Positions 9,910 to 20,968 of a stretch of 64,000 nt of DNA are shown one piece after another; the stretch's first letter is position 1; each line of letters begins with the position of its first letter. The translations under genes and the position numbers were made by a program. Source of the DNA: Talaromyces rugulosus (Eukaryota; Ascomycota; Eurotiomycetes; Eurotiales; Trichocomaceae); the NCBI RefSeq assembly GCF_013368755.1, contig NC_049562.1, positions 1,798,001 to 1,862,000 of the forward strand, read 5' to 3'. Below the pieces are notes generated by a model. That model made no database searches. It saw nothing but the letters and a program-made list of their open reading frames with translations, and was not told the origin of the DNA.

Positions 9910-12410
9910 ATGGCTTCTCCGAGTCCTGACCCTACCTCGCAGAGCGCCCAGGACAAAAGAGAGAAAGCCAAACAATGGCTCACCAAGGGTGCCCTCGTCC
10001 GCGAGGATTCCGACGACGAACTCGGTTACGACGACTACCCTTGGGAGTGGGTATACGAGGATGAAGCAAACGGAAAGGAGAACGCAAATGCCGAACAACA
10101 AGCAGATCAAGATGATCAAGACTCTCAGACTCCCCGAAGACGATCAACGCGGCCAGCCAGCAAAAAAAGGCGAATTGTCGCAGCCCGCATGGGCACCTTC
10201 GAGTGCAGATTGGGCCATGTGGTGTTGCTGAAATCCCCGGAGGCGGGCAAAGACTGGGTAGGAATTATAACCGAATTCGTGGAAGAAGAAGACGACGACG
10301 AAGACGAAATAATCAAGTCCGCCAATATCATGTGGTTCGCCTCGCCCGAAGAATTCTTGTCAACCAAAAACAAAAAGCGAGCAGATGCGTTGCCCAACGA
10401 GCAATATCTGACGGTGGATTTTAACATCAACCCTCTGACTTCGATTAATGGACGAGGCAAGGTCATGTCAAAAGACGCCTTCTTTGCAAAATACCCAAAC
10501 GGGGTGCCCCCGAAAGGCAGGGCAGCATTGACCGAATATCACAAATGCATAGTTTGTCGAAGAGGCGTCAACCAACTCCAAGGAAAATATACCGAGGAAT
10601 TCCTCTGGGAGGACGTATATAAGGAAGATGAAGAAAGCGTATTCAAGCTTGTTGAATTGATTAAAACGGGTCTGAAGGCGGCTAAAAAGCGCAAAGCTGC
10701 GGATGATGATGTGAGTATTGTCGAATATCGAGTATTACCTACTAGATCCTGACCTTGATTTTAAAGTATGTCGACGCGAAAGATGATCACAAAGCGCCCA
10801 TTACTCCAAGAAAACGGCAACGCATGACTGCACTCAATGTTACTCCTCAATCGAGGCGGAAAATCCTTACAACCCCTACTAGCAAACGGTACGGGCTCCC
10901 CAACTCAACATATACAATCACAGCAGTCTAACATTTACTTTTTTACAGCATTGTCGTGAAGAAGCCACTCGAGTTTACCCCCCTGGGAACCCGTGTCCTC
11001 GATCCATCACATTTTGTCTCGTCTCCATATCGTCAAGCACGAGCTTTACTGCATGTCTCTAGCGTGCCAGCTTCGCTACCGTGCCGCAACGGAGAATTTG
11101 AGACTGTATACGCTCACCTAAGAGCTGCCATTGGTGAAGGCACTGGCGCTTGCATCTACATCTCAGGAACTCCCGGTACAGGCAAAACAGCTACTGTCAG
11201 GGAAGTTGTTGCTCAACTAAACAACTCGGTGCTTGCCGAAGAAATGGATGATTTCATCTTTGTCGAGATCAATGGCATGAAAGTGACTGATCCTCATCAG
11301 TCTTATTCTTTGCTCTGGGAAGCCCTAAAGGGTGACCGCGTTTCCCCATCTCATGCCCTCGATCTATTAGAAAGAGAGTTTACGCATCCTTCTCCACGTC
11401 GAGTACCCTGTGTTGTTTTGATGGACGAACTCGATCAACTGGTGACGAAAAACCAATCGGTCATGTACAACTTCTTCAATTGGCCTGCGCTTCGTCATTC
11501 ACGCCTCATTGTCCTTGCAGTTGCAAACACTATGGATCTTCCGGAAAGAACCTTGAGTAACAAAATATCAAGTCGTTTAGGTCTCACACGCATCACATTT
11601 CCTGGTTATAAACATACCGACTTGATGGAAATCATTTCCTCGCGACTTGCCAACGTTCCAGGCAATATCGTCGACCCAGATGCCATCCAATTTGCTAGCC
11701 GCAAGGTGGCAGCTGTCAGTGGAGATGCTCGACGAGCGCTCGATATCTGCCGTCGAGCTGTTGAAATCGCCGAACAGGAGAGCGATTCTGCCGCCAAAAC
11801 CGGTACTAAAAATGGTGTGGATTTCGATGATAATGAATCCCTTCCTCCGACCCCAAGCAAAAATAGTGCTCGCCGAGAGCGGTTTCAAAAAAAGGACACC
11901 AAACCCAAGGTCATAATCGAAAGTCCGCAGAAAAAGCCGGCTCCCTCGATTCCCCGAGTTACGATTGCCACCATCAAACAAGCCATTCAGGAAGCTACGT
12001 CAACACCGCTACAGCAATCTCTCCGCTGCCTCCCTTTGTCCGGAAAACTGTTTCTGGCTGCACTGCTGGCCCGTGTTCGTCGAACGGGTATATCAGAGTC
12101 TACACTAGGGGATGTCCTGGACGAAGCGCGGCGGATCGCTGATGCGGCGGTAGCTATTGCGGGCGTTGCAGGCTCAAGCATTAAAGAATACCTGCTTGGC
12201 AGTAATGCCGGTGCAAGAGTGCGTGCCATGAGCTTTGCTGCCATGGAGCTCATGAACTCGGGTGTCGTTGCTCTTGAGACTGGAGTAAGCATGAAAGCTC
12301 GAGGGGATCGAAGCAGCAAAGTCAGGCTACGAATAGCTGCCGAAGAAGTCAGATCCGCTTTCAGAGATGACTCTGAAGCGAAAGGGCTAGGTTTGGGTTT
12401 TGATCAGTAA
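9910..12410 (+). CDS. ORC1: Origin recognition complex subunit 1
   Basis: This is the largest ORC subunit. It binds replication origins and, as the ATPase, helps load MCM with Cdc6. Three exons join in phase: 9910-10710, 10767-10888 and 10949-12410, giving 794 residues. The ATG begins MASPSPDPTS; the reading frame is open further upstream but has no better start. Residues about 80-250 form a BAH domain (TFECRLGHVVLLKSPE to FLWEDVYKED) that in other ORC1 proteins reads nucleosomes. A basic linker carries TPRKRQRM and TPQSRRK, possible CDK sites. The AAA+ domain holds Walker A GTPGTGKTA, Walker B VVLMDELDQL and a sensor-1 region (IVLAVANTMDLPER). Sensor 2 (SGDARRALDICRRA) and a winged-helix C-terminus follow. 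MCB-like sites precede it, consistent with G1/S expression. Confidence 0.96.
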
Positions 12411-12731
12411 GTCATGCCTAAAACAAACATTGTGTCTGGAGTTAGTAGCATTCTGGTGTTATTCGTACAGTGGGATACCCTTTATTAAATACATGTATAT
12501 ATGTATACTATTTTAGCATTTAGTTAAGCATTTCAACGATATAAAATTATTGCCATTGGAAAGTACAGAATATGTATACACAATATTGCTTTTAGCCAGA
12601 CCTTTATAGTCACAGGAGGTATCAGTTACAAAATCCTCGGATATGACGTGAATCCAAAGCCTCATAAACGCCGAGAACTCCCAAATCATGCAATATTAAA
12701 AAGCAACCACACTGAAGTCTCGATTGTCAAA
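12411..12731. other. Intergenic between convergent ORC1 and PRP46
   Basis: This is an AT-rich 3' flank for both genes, with repeated atgtatata-like stretches near 12492 and a tatgtataca near 12571. Nothing else is seen. Confidence 0.6.
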
Positions 12732-14078
12732 TCAATATCTCTGTCTTCCTAGAGTCGGCTTCCAGTCCAAAGGATGCGACTCTGGTGTGGCGTCGTCATC
12801 TGGCTTCCAAATCTTGATCGTCTTGTCGGCCTCGCCAACAATCAGACGCAGGCCAGTGCGATCAAAAGTAGAAGACATGATACCAGCCTCAGCATCCAGC
12901 GATCCAGGCTGGGCCGTGGTATCGAGAGACTGGAATCGGTGACCAGTCTTCCAATCCCAGAACGACATGCTTCCATTGTCTCCTCCTGAGAACAACACAT
13001 TGTCTTCATTCACTGCAATAGAATTGATGACAGAGTTTTGCCCTTCAAAATTCTGCATGAATGCACCCTCGGGGCATTTCCACTGCTTGATGTTTCCAGT
13101 ACTAGCGCTTGCGAAAGTGAATTCCTTAGGGTGAACAGCGAGGCTTCTGACACCCTTCTTGTGATGTGTAAGGACTCCCATGGATTTTCCCGCTGCAAGA
13201 TCCCAAAGGCGCACTGTCGAGTCAAGGGATCCAGTGATAATCTGGGGGTCGGCTTCCTGGCATTTAATATCGGCAATTGTTCCCTTATGGCCAGATAGCA
13301 CATGAATGTTGCTGCGTGTTCGCATATCCCATACTCGCGCAACACCGTCACGTCCGCCTGTAACGAGAACATCCAAATTGGGATGCAGAGCGAGTGTGTA
13401 AACGCCACTTAGATGGCCATGATAGTGTCGAATAACCTTGTTTGCTTCCAAATCCCAGCATTTCACCATCTTATCCTCACCGCATGAAAAGAGATATGGA
13501 TGGCGAGGCGAGACGGCTAGACCCCGGACAGTAGATATGTGGCCAGTCAGCGTGAGACGAAGCGAACCTGTCGCCAAATTCCAAATTTTGATGGTCCGAT
13601 CTCCAGCACCACTTGCGAACCACTCGTTATTAGGCTCAACAGCCAGAGCTCGAACCCAGCCCAAGTGTCCAGATATAACCCTCATCAGCTTCCATGGTGC
13701 ATGCCATTCAGGTCTCTGTTGTGGTGTCGCGGAGGGGCGTGAAACGAGACTCTTGCTATGACCTTCTGTCGATGGACCACCCGATGACCCCTTGACCAAG
13801 GCCATTGATGAGCCATCTTTTCTCTCTTGGCCCGGTGTCGGCATCTTTGGTCGTTTCGTACGGGACGCTGTGGCCTTTGCCTGTTTCTCTGCTAGTGCTC
13901 GAGGAAGTTCTGCTACATTTTCATATTCGGCTTTTCTTCGATACGAAACGCCGATTGAGCCATCGCCTGGTGTCGAGGGCGTGGCCATGAGGTAATCAGA
14001 CCCAAAGAGTTCGATGGTCCTTTTAGCTGATTTGCGCACAGCCTGGTCAGCTGGCAACTGCGAGGGTAGGATGTCCAT
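12732..14078 (-). CDS. PRP46: Pre-mRNA splicing factor PRP46/PLRG1 (WD40)
   Basis: This is a core subunit of the NineTeen/Prp19-associated complex that activates the spliceosome. It is a single exon of 448 residues from the ATG at 14076-14078, matching the family length of about 450. The N-terminal 130 residues are charged and disordered, with the family-like [14 protein letters not shown] near the start. A seven-bladed WD40 propeller follows from about residue 145: [20 protein letters not shown], then [71 protein letters not shown] and [15 protein letters not shown]. These are diagnostic for PLRG1 rather than a generic WD40 protein. It shares a 315-bp divergent promoter with NAS6. Confidence 0.93.
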   Translation of the reverse strand: MDILPSQLPADQAVRKSAKRTIELFGSDYLMATPSTPGDGSIGVSYRRKAEYENVAELPRALAEKQAKATASRTKRPKMPTPGQERKDGSSMALVKGSSGGPSTEGHSKSLVSRPSATPQQRPEWHAPWKLMRVISGHLGWVRALAVEPNNEWFASGAGDRTIKIWNLATGSLRLTLTGHISTVRGLAVSPRHPYLFSCGEDKMVKCWDLEANKVIRHYHGHLSGVYTLALHPNLDVLVTGGRDGVARVWDMRTRSNIHVLSGHKGTIADIKCQEADPQIITGSLDSTVRLWDLAAGKSMGVLTHHKKGVRSLAVHPKEFTFASASTGNIKQWKCPEGAFMQNFEGQNSVINSIAVNEDNVLFSGGDNGSMSFWDWKTGHRFQSLDTTAQPGSLDAEAGIMSSTFDRTGLRLIVGEADKTIKIWKPDDDATPESHPLDWKPTLGRQRY

Positions 14079-14393
14079 GTTCTCGCTGGGTGGGCCTGCG
14101 GCCGCGTTTTTCGGGCTAATAGTTTGAATCGAAGGGCAGTAGTTTGTTGTGTCCGGATTTCGCCGTTTTTGGCTGCTTGGAACAAGACGCGCTTAACAGG
14201 GGCTTGTTGGATTAACGAAGGTCGCAGGTGGTTGATGTCGTCGGGTTAATGTCAAAGTCGGCGGCCGCGCGAACTTTTGAAGAAGCTCGGGCCACCACGC
14301 TAGTCTCATGCGATTGATTACTTCTCCCCTCACCACCCACTTAATTATTATCAGTGGATCTATTACTTACGAAAGAAGAGTCTCAACCTCATC
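14079..14393. promoter_or_regulatory. Bidirectional promoter of PRP46 and NAS6
   Basis: 315 bp separate the two start codons. The region holds a gcggccgcgcg block at about 14262 and the 13-mer agctcgggccacc at 14284-14296, in the same order and spacing style as in the NOC1/ProRS promoter. No TATA box is evident. Confidence 0.6.
14284..14296. promoter_or_regulatory. AGCTCGGGCCACC element between PRP46 and NAS6
   Basis: Identical over 13 bases to the copy at 2608-2620. It lies 98 bp before the NAS6 start codon and just over 200 bp before PRP46. Function is inferred from recurrence only. Confidence 0.5.
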
Positions 14394-15417
14394 ATGGACA
14401 CCGATAAGAATGCGAAATTCGCGATACACGAGGCTTCTCGTGAGGGAAGAAGTTTGTCAAACCTGTCCAACTTGAAAGACGTGAGCTGCTGACTAACTCC
14501 TTCAAGCTCCAATGGTGGAATCACTGCTGAACGTGAGCAGTCCTTTTGAAATGTCTATACCTTGGGAGGGCTGTTCTAACTTCTGTTGAAAAGGCGAATC
14601 CAAAACTTGCCTCTCTGAAGGACGAAGATGAACGTTTACCGATACACTGGGCCGCAGCATATAACCGACTACCGATTGTTGAACTATTGGTCACAAACAA
14701 ATATTTCGATCCAGATGTCACGGTTAGTTTAGTGTATTCATTTCCTGTGGACTATTCTGACGGTTTCATATCGCAGGATGGATCAGGATGGACTCCGCTC
14801 ATGATCGCTGCCAGCTTGAAAAATGCAGAAGGCGACCCGATCGTTGATTTGTTGTTGCGAAAGGAGGCCGATGTCAATATAAAGAGTATCTCTGGACAGG
14901 TGAGTTTGTCAAAATCACGTACATATTTGACGGCCAACAAATAGTTATCTAACAACTGTCTTGGGTAAACAGAATGCTCTGCACTTCGCCGCTTCTAAAG
15001 CCAATCTTTCCACCGTCAAAACCCTCATCACCCATAAATGTAGCGCGCGAGTCAAGGACAAACGGGGGCAATTAGCGCTTCACCGTGCTGCAGCTGTTGG
15101 CTCTATTCCTATATTGAAGCTTCTACTTGACCAGGGGAAAAGTCCTATCAATGCAACTGATGTGGACAGCTTGACAGCATTACATCACGCCATCTCCGAA
15201 GGCCATGGGGATGCCGCAATACTGTTGATGAAATCGGGAGCAGATCTTGAGAAAACGGATTCTGACGGACATCTAGCCATAGATTTGGCACCAGATACGA
15301 AGGTAAGGAGTCCTTTTGCATTATGGAAAAGTCGATATTATTCTAATGCTAAATCTGATCAAGGTCCGAAAATATATCCTTCAGACTGCAGAGCGCGAGG
15401 GCATAGAATTGCCATAA
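14394..15417 (+). CDS. NAS6: 26S proteasome assembly chaperone NAS6/gankyrin (ankyrin repeats)
   Basis: This ankyrin protein binds the Rpt3 C-domain and delays regulatory-particle docking during proteasome assembly. Six exons join in phase: 14394-14451, 14507-14532, 14594-14722, 14777-14899, 14973-15302 and 15364-15417, giving 239 residues, the expected size for Nas6. Exon 2 is only 26 nt. About six ankyrin repeats are visible: LPIHWAAAYNRLPIVELLV, SGWTPLMIAASLKNAEGDPI, NALHFAASKANLSTVKTLI, GQLALHRAAAVGSIPILKLL, SLTALHHAISEGHGDAAILL and GHLAIDLAPD. The protein ends TAEREGIELP, and this C-terminus is typical of the family. The first intron uses a GTTTGT donor. Reading through it gives a plausible but wrong open frame. 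Confidence 0.93.
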
Positions 15418-15582
15418 ACACACAATAGTTGATACCCAAATTCTAATGAACTCCGTTTTGAAAAGCCCTATACACATAGAAAAGTTCCCCTTTTCGGTGT
15501 TTGTGGAATGAATCAATTGGTATATTTACAGAATATGCAAAAAAAAAAGACTCTCGACCCGACAATGCTGCGCCCCTCTGTA

Positions 15583-18263
15583 TCACTTCATTGTACTATC
15601 GACCAACTCGCGATATATCTTCTTGAGATCGGCGATATCTGCCTGAAGCTCTTCCACCTGTTCGCTCTTCTCACCGAGGAGTTCGAGAGTGGTTTCATAA
15701 CGCTCATCTAGTTGAGTGACCTGCGCCTCCAACTCTTCGATACGCCCGTCTCCCTTGCGCTTCTCCTCTATCTCACGTATGAGTTCAACAACCTCCTGTC
15801 TGGCGTCGTCACGTTGAGATGTAATGCGTTCTAATTCATCCTTGGTGGCTGCCCGCTCGCTCTCAAGACGCCGGACTGTTGCACTCATACGTTCAACTAA
15901 TTGTACTGAGGGTCCAGCTCCAACAGTTGAAACGGATATAATTTCATTTATTCCGTTTCCACGAGAAACGTTTGTCTGGGCTCCGTAAGCTGATGGAGTG
16001 AGTGGAGAACCACTGTAGTATTCATCTGGCTCCAGAGCATGGATTGGCGGGGCACCCAATAAGTTGGGATTGGGAGGGCCATTTGTTACGTGCGGAGAAC
16101 CAATTCCTTGGAATGATGGGAACGAATTCGTCCGCGTTGGGGTTAGAATGTCCGCATGAGCTGGAAGGGTGGAGGAACGACGGCTCAATGGGCGACTTTC
16201 AGTGACGAGAGGGTCAAGACCGCCGGATAGACCTGTTGATCTACGACTGGAAGCCACAGGCGACGCTGTTCGGGGCTCTTGAAGGAAAGGTGGTGGAGAT
16301 GCGATCTGGTCTCGCCATCTAGATCGTTCTTCTTCCAGTTTCTGTGACCAATTTGCCTCGATGGATTTTTCTTTGGCTGTTGCATCTTTTCGAAGTGAAT
16401 CGAATTCCTCCTCTGACTTTTGCACTCTTTCTCGTAGTTTCTGCACTTGTTGTCGCGTTTCCTGTAGAGTACGCTCTAGCTCTTCGATGGTTTCCCTGGC
16501 AGTTTCGAGCTCTTCGTCTGCCTTCTTGGCTTTTATATTCTAGTCAAACAAGTCATTAGCTTGGCCAGTAAAATACATGGATAATGGACTTACCACTTCT
16601 CGGGCCTTTCGCCGTAGATCCGCCTCCTTGCGGGCGATTTCATCCCGCTCTCTCTCGACCCCGGTCAGCCTGGACAGCAGGGAACTCTCAATCCCTTGCC
16701 AATTCTCACTGGCAACGGCATACTGTGTCTGTAGTGTCTCTATTTGGCGAAGCAATTTCGCCTGCGCGTCGCCCGCGGCACTTGAGGAAGCCTCTTCAGC
16801 TCGTGAGCGCAAGCTTTCCATTTTACTTTCCAGAACAGATTGTTCCCCTTTCAGTTCAGCTTCCAAAACACGGGCGCTTTCTTTCTCTCTTTCTAGACTA
16901 TCTTTGAGGCCTCGGATTTCTCTCTTTAGTTTTTCCTCGCTCAGCTCCTTTTCAATCTTTGCACTTGATAAATCACCCTCTAAATCGGCAACTCGCCGGT
17001 TTGATTTCTCCAAGGCTTCAGCTTGAGCTTTGGATTCGGCAGCCTCAGCGCGAGCAACAGCTCTTTCAAGTTGACCCTTGAGTTCATCCACTGTGGCACT
17101 CAAAGTTTGTCGTTCCGATGTCACTATTTCAAGCTCCCTAGAAGCTTTGGATTGTGAGTTCAATAGTTCCTGTGCCCTTTTTTCCGATGCCTCTGCTCGT
17201 TTCGTCTTAGCTTCTGCGTTGGCTAGGTCTCGTTCGAGTTTGGTTGTGCGCCGCTTTGTATCGTTCTCTTGCTTGGTGCTATCCGTGATTTGCTGTCGTA
17301 ATTTCTTGATGATGGCCCGATTTTCCAGCTCTGTTTTTGCAAGTTTCTGGCCTTCTTCAAGTAAGAGTGCAATACGTTCATCCTTTTCTGACAGTTGCTT
17401 CTCGGCACTGCCCGGTGCTGCCGCCGAGGCCGCTTCTCGAGCTGAGCCTGCAGCTTCTTTAGCTAGATATTTCAGCTTTGATTGTAAAGCGTCAATCTTT
17501 TCGATGTAGTCATGTGTTTCCTCCTGCCATCGGGCTTCAGCGGCCTTGTGTTCGGTTCGTAATTCTTCGAGTTCCGGGTTCTGTGTCTCAGTGGGCTCGG
17601 CAGTATCATCCGCCTCACTCTCCACCACATCTATTGATATCAGTGGCTCAGATGTCTGTTCGAGCAGCGTATCGCTTGCTTCTTGTTCCGTGTTGTTTTC
17701 ACCGGCAGCCAAATCCTTGGAAGCCTGGGATCGTATATCTGAATCGTGACTGCTTCTCGGGGTGTCGTGCGAGGCATCGTTTTCTATTCGTAGACCGGAT
17801 GCATTTTCGTCCAAGCTAATGCGTGTGCTATCCAGACTGACACGCTTCTCACTTCCGGGTAAAGGGGTCGACGAACGAGAGGGAATCTCAACGGAGGATC
17901 GGGGACTGCTGACTGTCGCAGGGCTTTGGGATTTGACCATGGCCCTTGCCAGGCGCTCTTGTAAGCGATCATTTTTGCGGGAATTGGAGGAACTCCGGGA
18001 GACTTCCGAAAAAGTTAGCCAATTGACCCACGAGGACCAGGAACAGGTGTCATTTGCATACCGGCGACGGTTTGTTTAGCAGCAGCAATGTTTGGATTTG
18101 ACTGCGAAGGTGTTTCTCCGTCCTTGGCAACCTTGTTACTCGGGGGTGCGTCTTCCTCGTTCGCCAGGATGACGTCCAGACGAGACTCCACGCCCGATAC
18201 AGCCTGTTGAAAAAAGGAGCCCACGCCCCATTTGGTCTTCCCCTGTGGCGCATTGGTCGGCAT
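15583..18263 (-). CDS. TMF1/SGM1-family golgin (long coiled coil)
   Basis: This is a Golgi-associated tether of the TATA element modulatory factor / Sgm1 family, whose members bind Rab6/Ypt6. Exons are 18263-18062, 18002-16594 and 16539-15583, all in phase, giving 855 residues. The start is MPTNAPQGKTKWGVGSFFQQ, a typical N-terminus for the family. A Ser-rich region (about 70-200) follows, then KIDALQSKLKYLAKEAAG, and nearly continuous coiled coil from about 230 to 560. A Pro/Ser linker separates this from the C-terminal coiled coil (MSATVRRLESERAATKDE to LKKIYRELVDSTMK), which matches the TMF TATA-binding/Rab6-binding domain. Despite the historic name, a role in transcription is not implied. 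A CGGGCCAC motif lies upstream at 18446-18453. Confidence 0.85.
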
Positions 18264-18445
18264 TTTTGGTCACGGCGAGCAGCTATGAACGGTCGTCGGA
18301 ATATAGGAGCGATCGGCTTCATGAAACCATAGGCGTCGCGCGCGTCGTCAAGGGACCTGTCCAGGCAACAGTCGGTCCGCAAGTGTCGCAGAGCCTCCGT
18401 CCACGCGTAAATCGGTAACGTATTTTACAACCCCACGTGCCGTGC

Positions 18446-18453
18446 CGGGCCAC
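18446..18453. promoter_or_regulatory. CGGGCCAC motif upstream of TMF1
   Basis: This octamer is the core shared with the elements at 2608-2620 and 14284-14296, here in gtgccgggccactg. It lies about 185 bp before the TMF1 start codon. An 8-mer alone is weak evidence. Confidence 0.3.
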
Positions 18454-18760
18454 TGTCTCAAGAATCGATGACGCTCAGCCAATCAATGTAGTAGCAGGCG
18501 CTACTTACATAAGCAAACACCCAACTTGTCATAAAAAGAAGACGAGGTGTTGCGGTGAACAAAGGGTTCTTGCTATGGGACCAGTAGATGATGGCTTTAT
18601 CCATTATTAGATAATGCTTTGAAGTAATGGTGGAAATGATCACGGCACCCAAGGGATGGGTATGTGGCCATCATAGCTAGCAGAGCGAATGTTATGATTG
18701 CTATGTTCAGGAATAACTATAAATAAATTGTTGATGTTTTTAATTGTAATCTATATAGGA

Positions 18761-18843
18761 TTACAGCCTTACAGGTGGCCTCCCGGCAGGGGTAACGTAA
18801 CTAGGTGGCCCGTAAGGGCTGTAAGATACGTTACCTGCCCCAC
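18761..18843. repeat. Imperfect inverted repeat / foldback
   Basis: Two pairs of imperfect arms are present in interleaved order: acagccttacaggtggcc against ggcccgtaagggctgt, and ggcaggggtaacgta against tacgttacctgcccc. It stands at the edge of the degenerate island and could be a terminal inverted repeat remnant, a solo foldback element or chance. Confidence 0.4.
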
Positions 18844-18989
18844 CCGCTTCTTGCCCCAGAGAATATCTTCAGAATTGTCTAAATGCTCTTACTCTCTACC
18901 GCCCAAGACTATCTTATCTCTATAATCCTTCTCACTTACTCAAAGATGCCCCTCCATAAAATTTCGGCCCGATCTCGCCTACCACTGAT

Positions 18990-20230
18990 CGAGCATATAA
19001 GAAGGACATCGAAAAGACCAACAGTGAGTGCGTGAAGCACTACCGTTGCTCTCTTCGAGGCTTCAAAATGATTGAAGATTGGATTCAAGAGTCACCTTGC
19101 AAGTAAGTCTTATGTTTTGCTCCTTTTGCTCCTTTATCTCCTTTCTCTCCAATATATGTTGGTTCCTGTCCTAATTATTTACTATAGAGGACTATGCTTC
19201 AACGCCGACAATACGCACGCAGCGTGTTCCCTCTGGCTTTCCAACTAGGTAGCCAAATTTCCATATTAATCCAAATATGGAATTTAGCAAGAAAACTCCA
19301 GACATTTCAATTTACCCCCATGGTCGACCTCTACCGACCGTCTCTCTAGAAGTGGGCTACTCTGAGTCGTATGAAGATCTCGTTTCAGACGCCGATCTTC
19401 TTTTAGAAGACTTTTAGGATAGTATCGGTCTGATGATCCTTGTCAAGCACAAGTCTAGAATGGTGAGTTTTCTCTTTATCATACTTTGCAGGTTTTGTGA
19501 ATGCTGATGTTGGGTTAAGACTCTATACCCCCTAACAAGAAACCATGAACAGTAAAAGATATCCTTGTCATGGCAAACGCTTCTTCGCGAATACAGGGAA
19601 GACCGTATATTTGTCCTGTCGACCCCGTCACCACCACCGCTGATGCTTAACGATCAACAGCGGATCATCAATGTTACTCTGAGGACAAGACCCTTCTCCC
19701 TGGTGCCCTATTCCAGTGAAGAATGGAAACGCCTGGCAATAGCAGCAAAGTTACAAGATATGTGGATAGGAAATTGGGACAAAATGGCTTCGGGTTTGAA
19801 AATTTCCCGTGAACAATTCTTGCTACTCCGGGTAGTGACGAAGGAACTCACCAAGGAAGAGTTGGACGCCGAGGAGAGACTTGTGAATGGGGGGAGGGGG
19901 GGGGTACCCTCACAGGCAGAAATGACACAGCTACAGGTGACAATCTCAGTGAGATGGAAAAATTGAAACGTCAGGTCGAATGGTCGCAACTATTCTGCGG
20001 AGACTACTTTTCAACAGCAAGAAGGGAGATACTTGAGCACAGACTGGTCCGAGAGATTATCGACGTACATAAAAAATGATCCGCGGTCTATACACCAGCT
20101 TCATTAACAAGTCCGGGTCAGATACAATCATTGAAATACGCGTACGAGAAATTCGTAGATAATAAAGATCTGCCCGAGGTGTTCGAGGCGCAGACGATGA
20201 TTTTCCATATCACTAGCCAATAGCTACTGC
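18990..20230 (+). pseudogene. Decayed coding remnants, one PD-(D/E)XK-nuclease-like
   Basis: Several short stretches read like protein but are broken by stops and frame changes. Near 18990-19080 there is YKKDIEKTNSECVKHYR. Near 19340-19460 there is LEVGYSESYEDLVSDADLLL followed by LEDF, an in-frame TAG, then GLMILVKHKSRM. The pattern of a (V/L)EVGxSxS strand, an acidic helix and an ILVK strand resembles PD-(D/E)XK-like hypothetical proteins that are common and often repetitive in fungi. At 19565-19966 an ORF of about 130 residues (RPFSLVPYSSEEWKRLAIAA) has no assigned family. At 20110-20220 there is SLKYAYEKFVDNKDLPEVFE, then a stop. All lie on the plus strand, so they may derive from one gene, but continuity was not shown. 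The family call is tentative. Confidence 0.4.
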
Positions 20231-20279
20231 TAGACGAATGGACCAAGACAACTTGCAACCAATCCGTCAAGAAGCAGAA

Positions 20280-20315
<36 letters not shown>
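20280..20315 (+). repeat. (TAC)12 microsatellite
   Basis: Twelve perfect TAC units occur in the degenerate island. They encode tyrosine or valine runs in spurious ORFs. Confidence 0.95.
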
Positions 20316-20968
20316 CACACCACGCCTTGCGCTCTCTGGGTGAGAAACATAAAGGCAGTGGGTTTAAATTCTGCGGTTCTCAAACGGTTTTGCCCCAGAG
20401 GGTACTACCGTACTAGGGAGGATTTACATGTATTTTAAATACACTATTCTAAGGGATTATTAGAGTTTTCCGAAAGGGTTTCCTAGTAGTAGAATAATCA
20501 TTTGGAAAGACTCTCACGCTTTTAAGGACTTGAAAGAGGAGATTAGGGTCGTAAAAAACAGATGTTTCTACTGTTATATAAATAGAGATATGGGTATCAA
20601 GGGAGGACCTAGCAAGCTTAAAGACTAATTCGCTGAGAGCTCTGTGTATGTGGGCACGGGTGCAAGGCTCCCTTTTTCTTATCCAAGATTATTTGAACAA
20701 ATGTAGCCCTGAGAAGGCCACCCATGTATAATAAATTGGGCCTCTGGTGGGGTGTCTGTCATAGACTAAAGACTGCATATACTAATACAGACATGGCACG
20801 CGTGGCACTAATACGGGAATCGCGGCTAACCCGGCTTGGCCTAGCAACGCCCGCACGCTAGGGTGAGCTCCAACCACGACATCATTGAAACCAACCACCA
20901 CAGCTGCTTCTCAGTCTATCAGCTCCCAGGCTTCTTTCTGTTTCTGCCCCCCTTGGTCGACCGACGCC

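Larger units (their letters stand above)
18264..20968. other. Degenerate island between TMF1 and VMA13
   Basis: These 2.7 kb hold the TMF1 promoter, an inverted-repeat structure (18761-18843), decayed coding pieces (18990-20230, annotated separately), a (TAC)12 microsatellite and the VMA13 promoter. Neither intact genes nor a transposase motif could be recognised. The base composition is mixed and reading frames are short. Confidence 0.5.
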
